NCBI RefSeq assembly: GCF_030316895.1 | Contig: NZ_JASZYV010000002.1 | Location: 310,001 to 374,000, forward strand | Direction of reading: 5' to 3' | DNA length: 64,000 bases | From: Variovorax dokdonensis | Lineage (GTDB): Bacteria; Pseudomonadota; Gammaproteobacteria; Burkholderiales; Burkholderiaceae_C | Shown: positions 61,386-64,000 of the stretch, in pieces | Layout: each line of letters opens with the position of its first letter | Position numbering within the stretch: position 1 is the stretch's first letter | Notes under the pieces: generated by a model | Database searches by the model: none | The model's input: only the letters and a program-made list of their open reading frames with translations | What the model was told of the DNA's origin: nothing | Translations under genes and position numbers: made by a program

Positions 61386-62609
61386 ATGCGTTTCTTCAAG
61401 GATCTGAGCCTGTCGGCCTTCGTGGCCGGGTTCGTCGCGGTGCTGGTGGGGTTCACCAGTTCGGTGGCGATCGTGTTCCAGGCTGCGCAGGCCTTCGGCG
61501 CCACGCCGGAGCTGATTGCTTCATGGATGTGGGCGTTGGGCCTCGGCATGGGGCTGTCGTCGGCGTTGCCATCGCTGCTGTGGAAAAAGCCCGTGATGAT
61601 CGCCTGGAGCACGCCGGGCGCGGCGGTGCTGGCGGTGGCCGGCGCCGGCTTCAGCATGAATGAGGCGGTCGGCGCCTTCATCGTGTGCGCGTTGCTCATC
61701 ATCCTTTGCGGCGCGACCGGCTGGTTCGAGCGGTTGATGAACCGCATCCCGATGGAGATCGCCTCGGCCCTGCTGGCCGGGGTGCTCGCACGCTTCGGCC
61801 TGCAGGCTTTCCAGGCGGCGCAGACGGCGTTGCCGCTGGTGCTGCTGATGCTCGGCAGCTACCTGGTGGCGCGGCGCGTGCTGCCGCGCTACGCGGTGCC
61901 GATCACGCTGGCGGTGGCCATCGCTTTTGTCGCGGCGCGCGGCGAGATGGCCTGGCAGGCGGTGCACTTCGACCTGGCTCGGCCCGTGTTCACGATGCCG
62001 CAGTTCACCTGGCAGGCGGCGGTGAGCCTGGCACTGCCGCTCTTTGTGGTGACGATGGCGTCGCAGAACCTGCCGGGCGTGGCGGCCATCCGCGCTTCCG
62101 GCTACGACATGCCGGTGTCGCGGCTGATCAGCTTCTCTGGTTTCATGACGCTGGTGCTGGCACCGTTCGGCGCTTTCGCGCTCAACCTGAGTGCCATCAC
62201 CGCGGCCATCTGCATGGGGCGCGAGGCGCACGAAGACCCTGCGCGGCGCTACACCGCGGCGGTGAGCTGCGGCGTGCTCTATGTGCTTATCGGCATCTTC
62301 GGCGCCGCAGTCGCCGGCTTGCTCACCGCGTTCCCAAAGGAACTGGTCGCGGCCATCGCCGGCCTCGCGCTGTTGGGCACGATCGGCAGCGGACTGGCCA
62401 TGGCCGTGCGCGGTGAATCGCATCGCGAGGCCGCGCTCATCACCTTCCTGGTCACCCTTTCGGGCGTCACGCTGGCTGGCGTGGGCTCGGCCTTCTGGGG
62501 AGTCGTCGCGGGCGCTGCGGCGCTCGCCATCCAAAGCCTGGGCCGACGCGAAGGCGCAAAGGCCCAAGACAAGAACTCTGCATCCACCGGAAAGACATCG
62601 ACGCCATGA
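61386..62609 (+). CDS. BenE-family membrane transporter
   Basis: 407 aa, about twelve hydrophobic segments. LSLSAFVAGFVAVLVGFTSS, WSTPGAAVLAVAGAGFSMNE and ASQNLPGVAAIRASGYDMPV fit the benzoate/H+ symporter (BenE) family. There is no aromatic-degradation gene nearby, and the gene overlaps gshB by 4 bases, so benzoate is not an obvious substrate. The call is by family only. Confidence 0.85.
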   Translation: MRFFKDLSLSAFVAGFVAVLVGFTSSVAIVFQAAQAFGATPELIASWMWALGLGMGLSSALPSLLWKKPVMIAWSTPGAAVLAVAGAGFSMNEAVGAFIVCALLIILCGATGWFERLMNRIPMEIASALLAGVLARFGLQAFQAAQTALPLVLLMLGSYLVARRVLPRYAVPITLAVAIAFVAARGEMAWQAVHFDLARPVFTMPQFTWQAAVSLALPLFVVTMASQNLPGVAAIRASGYDMPVSRLISFSGFMTLVLAPFGAFALNLSAITAAICMGREAHEDPARRYTAAVSCGVLYVLIGIFGAAVAGLLTAFPKELVAAIAGLALLGTIGSGLAMAVRGESHREAALITFLVTLSGVTLAGVGSAFWGVVAGAAALAIQSLGRREGAKAQDKNSASTGKTSTP

Positions 62610-63577
62610 ACCTGCTTTTCGTCGCCGACCCGCTCGAGGTGTTCAAGACCTACAAGGACACCACCTTCTCGATGATGCGCGAGGCTCAGCGTCGCGGCCA
62701 TCGCATCGCTGCCTGCGAGCCGAGCCAACTGCGCTGGCAGCGAGGCCGGCCGGTGACCGCCACGGTGCGCGAGATCGTGCTCACCGGCGAAGCGGACGAC
62801 TGGTTCCGCACCGAGGCCACCACCGAGCGAGCCCTGAGCGAGTTCGACGCCGTGTTGATGCGCAAGGACCCGCCCTTCGACGCAGAGTACATCTATGCCA
62901 CGCACCTGCTGGAACAGGCCGAGCGAGAGGGCGCGAAGGTGGTCAACAAGCCGCGTGCCCTGCGCGACCATCCGGAAAAGCTGGCGATCATGGAGTTCGC
63001 CGACCACACCACCCCCACGCTGGTGACGCGCGAGGCGCAGGCCGTGCGCGACTTCCATGCCGAGCATCAGGACATCATCCTCAAGCCACTGGACGGCATG
63101 GGCGGCATGGGCATCTTTCGCGTCAAGGCTGATGGGCTCAACCTGGGCTCCATCATCGAGACGCTGAACGACAACGGCGCGCAGACGATCATGGTGCAGC
63201 GCTTCGTGCCCGACATCGTCAAGGGCGACAAGCGGGTGCTGGTGATCGGCGGCAAGCCGGTGCCGTTCAGCCTGGCGCGCATTCCCCAAGGCAGCGAAGT
63301 GCGCGGCAACCTGGCGGCGGGCGGCAAGGGTGTGGCCCAGCCACTCACGCCGGAAGACCTCAAGATCGCCAAAGCCCTTGGCCCGGTGCTGGCGGCGCGC
63401 GGCTTGCTTCTGATCGGGCTGGACGTGATTGGCGGATCGCTGACCGAAATCAACGTTACCAGCCCGACCTGCTTCCAGGAAATCACCGATCAGACCGGCT
63501 TCGACGTGCCGGCGATGTTCATCGACGCGCTGGAGCACCTGCTGAAGACGGGCGAATGGCTGCTGCCCGCTGACTGA
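62606..63577 (+). CDS. gshB: Glutathione synthetase
   Basis: 323 aa ATP-grasp enzyme joining gamma-glutamylcysteine and glycine. DPLEVFKTYKDTTFSMMREA at the N-terminus, DAVLMRKDPPFDAEYIYATH, LKPLDGMGGMGIFRVKADG (ATP-grasp loop), VQRFVPDIVKGDKRVLVIGG and INVTSPTCFQEITDQTGFDV are all conserved. ATG 62606 overlaps the BenE-type transporter stop (ATGA), so expression is coupled. Confidence 0.96.
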   Translation: MNLLFVADPLEVFKTYKDTTFSMMREAQRRGHRIAACEPSQLRWQRGRPVTATVREIVLTGEADDWFRTEATTERALSEFDAVLMRKDPPFDAEYIYATHLLEQAEREGAKVVNKPRALRDHPEKLAIMEFADHTTPTLVTREAQAVRDFHAEHQDIILKPLDGMGGMGIFRVKADGLNLGSIIETLNDNGAQTIMVQRFVPDIVKGDKRVLVIGGKPVPFSLARIPQGSEVRGNLAAGGKGVAQPLTPEDLKIAKALGPVLAARGLLLIGLDVIGGSLTEINVTSPTCFQEITDQTGFDVPAMFIDALEHLLKTGEWLLPAD

Positions 63578-63584
63578 AAAGGGC

Positions 63585-63600
63585 GCGGCCGGGTGGCCGC
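63585..63600 (-). terminator. Hairpin terminator between gshB and the TonB receptor
   Basis: GCGGCC (63585-63590), GGGT loop, GGCCGC (63595-63600). Read on the minus strand it is followed by GCCCTTTT, so it is a plausible intrinsic terminator for the receptor gene; it may also stop gshB transcripts. It lies between two convergent genes. Confidence 0.6.
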
Positions 63601-63611
63601 ATCCTATGGCG

Positions 63612-64000
63612 TCAGAACTCCATCGTCGCCGTGAGCGTGAAGGTGCGCGGGTTGCCCAGCACCAGGTAGCCGTTGTCCGGGTAGCCGCCCACCGATGCCC
63701 AGTAGTCGCGGTCGGCAATGTTCTCGACGCGGCCGCGCAGCGTGAGCAGTTTGCCGCCCACATCGGTCACGTAGCGCACACCGGCGTCGAAGCGTGCCCA
63801 GCCCGCAACGCGCAGATTGTTGGCTGCATCGGCATAGCTGCCGCCGCTGGCGACCATGCGGCCTTCCAGCGTGAGGCCAGTGACGCCGGCGACGTCCCAC
63901 TCCACGCCCAGCGTGCCTTGCTGCTTGGGCACGCCGATCACGCGGTTGCCGTCCAGCGCCGGGTTGCCGGTCTCTTGTTGCTTGGCGTCCATGAAGGTCA
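63612..64000 (-). CDS. TonB-dependent receptor, C-terminal fragment
   Basis: At least 129 codons; the 5' part lies beyond the window. Alternating beta-strand pattern with NRVIGVPKQQGTLGVEWDVA, FDAGVRYVTDVGGKLLTLRG, RVENIADRDYWASVGGY and the last strand RTFTLTATMEF ending in the C-terminal Phe needed for BAM recognition. It resembles siderophore receptors of the outer membrane; ligand unknown. Truncated by the window edge, not a pseudogene as far as visible. Confidence 0.88.
   Translation of the reverse strand, partial: TFMDAKQQETGNPALDGNRVIGVPKQQGTLGVEWDVAGVTGLTLEGRMVASGGSYADAANNLRVAGWARFDAGVRYVTDVGGKLLTLRGRVENIADRDYWASVGGYPDNGYLVLGNPRTFTLTATMEF

Overview
The window is GC-rich chromosomal DNA from a betaproteobacterium, almost certainly Burkholderiales, family Comamonadaceae, and most like Variovorax or a close relative. 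The evidence is gene order (hprK, fur/bamE, dapB; leuS, lptE, holA, proA; trkA, trkH, gshA, kup, gshB) and the protein sequences; genus is an inference. Coding density is very high, with many 1-11 base start/stop overlaps and frequent GTG or TTG starts. I saw no tRNA, rRNA, CRISPR array, insertion sequence or prophage.

Layout. 1-2243: end of hprK, fur divergent from bamE, then dapB. 2270-8189: a ThuEFGK-type sugar ABC transporter with an embedded GH13 alpha-glucosidase. 8430-31184: a formate dehydrogenase / tungsten(molybdenum) island. It holds a cytoplasmic NAD-linked enzyme (fused NuoE-NuoF-like beta subunit plus alpha subunit) with fdhD, and a divergently controlled periplasmic Tat-exported FDH (alpha, beta, a small lipoprotein, cytochrome b, a Tat-target mini-protein). 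It also holds a DUF3305 / DUF3306 / polyferredoxin / TorD / MobA operon, a tungstate importer split into a fused permease-ATPase (tupBC) and a distant tupA, a ModE-like regulator, and two MoeA proteins, one with a periplasmic-binding-protein-like sensor domain. 31263-34698: an operon for glucosylglycerol (gpsA, HAD phosphatase, ggpS). 35201-46443: glycogen/ADP-glucose operon (GH13 glucosidase, glgB, glgX, glgC, glgA, glgP). 46592-54841: leuS, lptE, an inserted Lrp-type regulator / ornithine cyclodeaminase / arginase module, holA, proA. 54920-63577: K+ uptake and glutathione genes interleaved (trkA, trkH, gshA, kup, a BenE-family transporter, gshB). 63612-64000: the C-terminus of a TonB-dependent receptor on the minus strand.

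How the parts work together. The formate island appears nearly self-contained: metal import, metal insertion into molybdopterin, guanylylation (MobA), sulfuration (FdhD), export chaperone (TorD) and two FDHs that would feed NADH and the quinone pool. The metal-sensing part is the most unusual: the same PBP-like domain is present on the regulator and on one MoeA, with the tungstate-binding protein TupA between them. The second theme is osmotic physiology. ADP-glucose from GlgC can go to glycogen (GlgA/GlgB) or, with glycerol-3-phosphate from GpsA, to glucosylglycerol (GgpS plus phosphatase). The Trk/Kup potassium systems and a glucoside importer lie in the same 64 kb.

Limits: all assignments were made by eye from motifs and remembered family features; no database search or structure prediction was run. 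Promoters and hairpins are pattern matches only.
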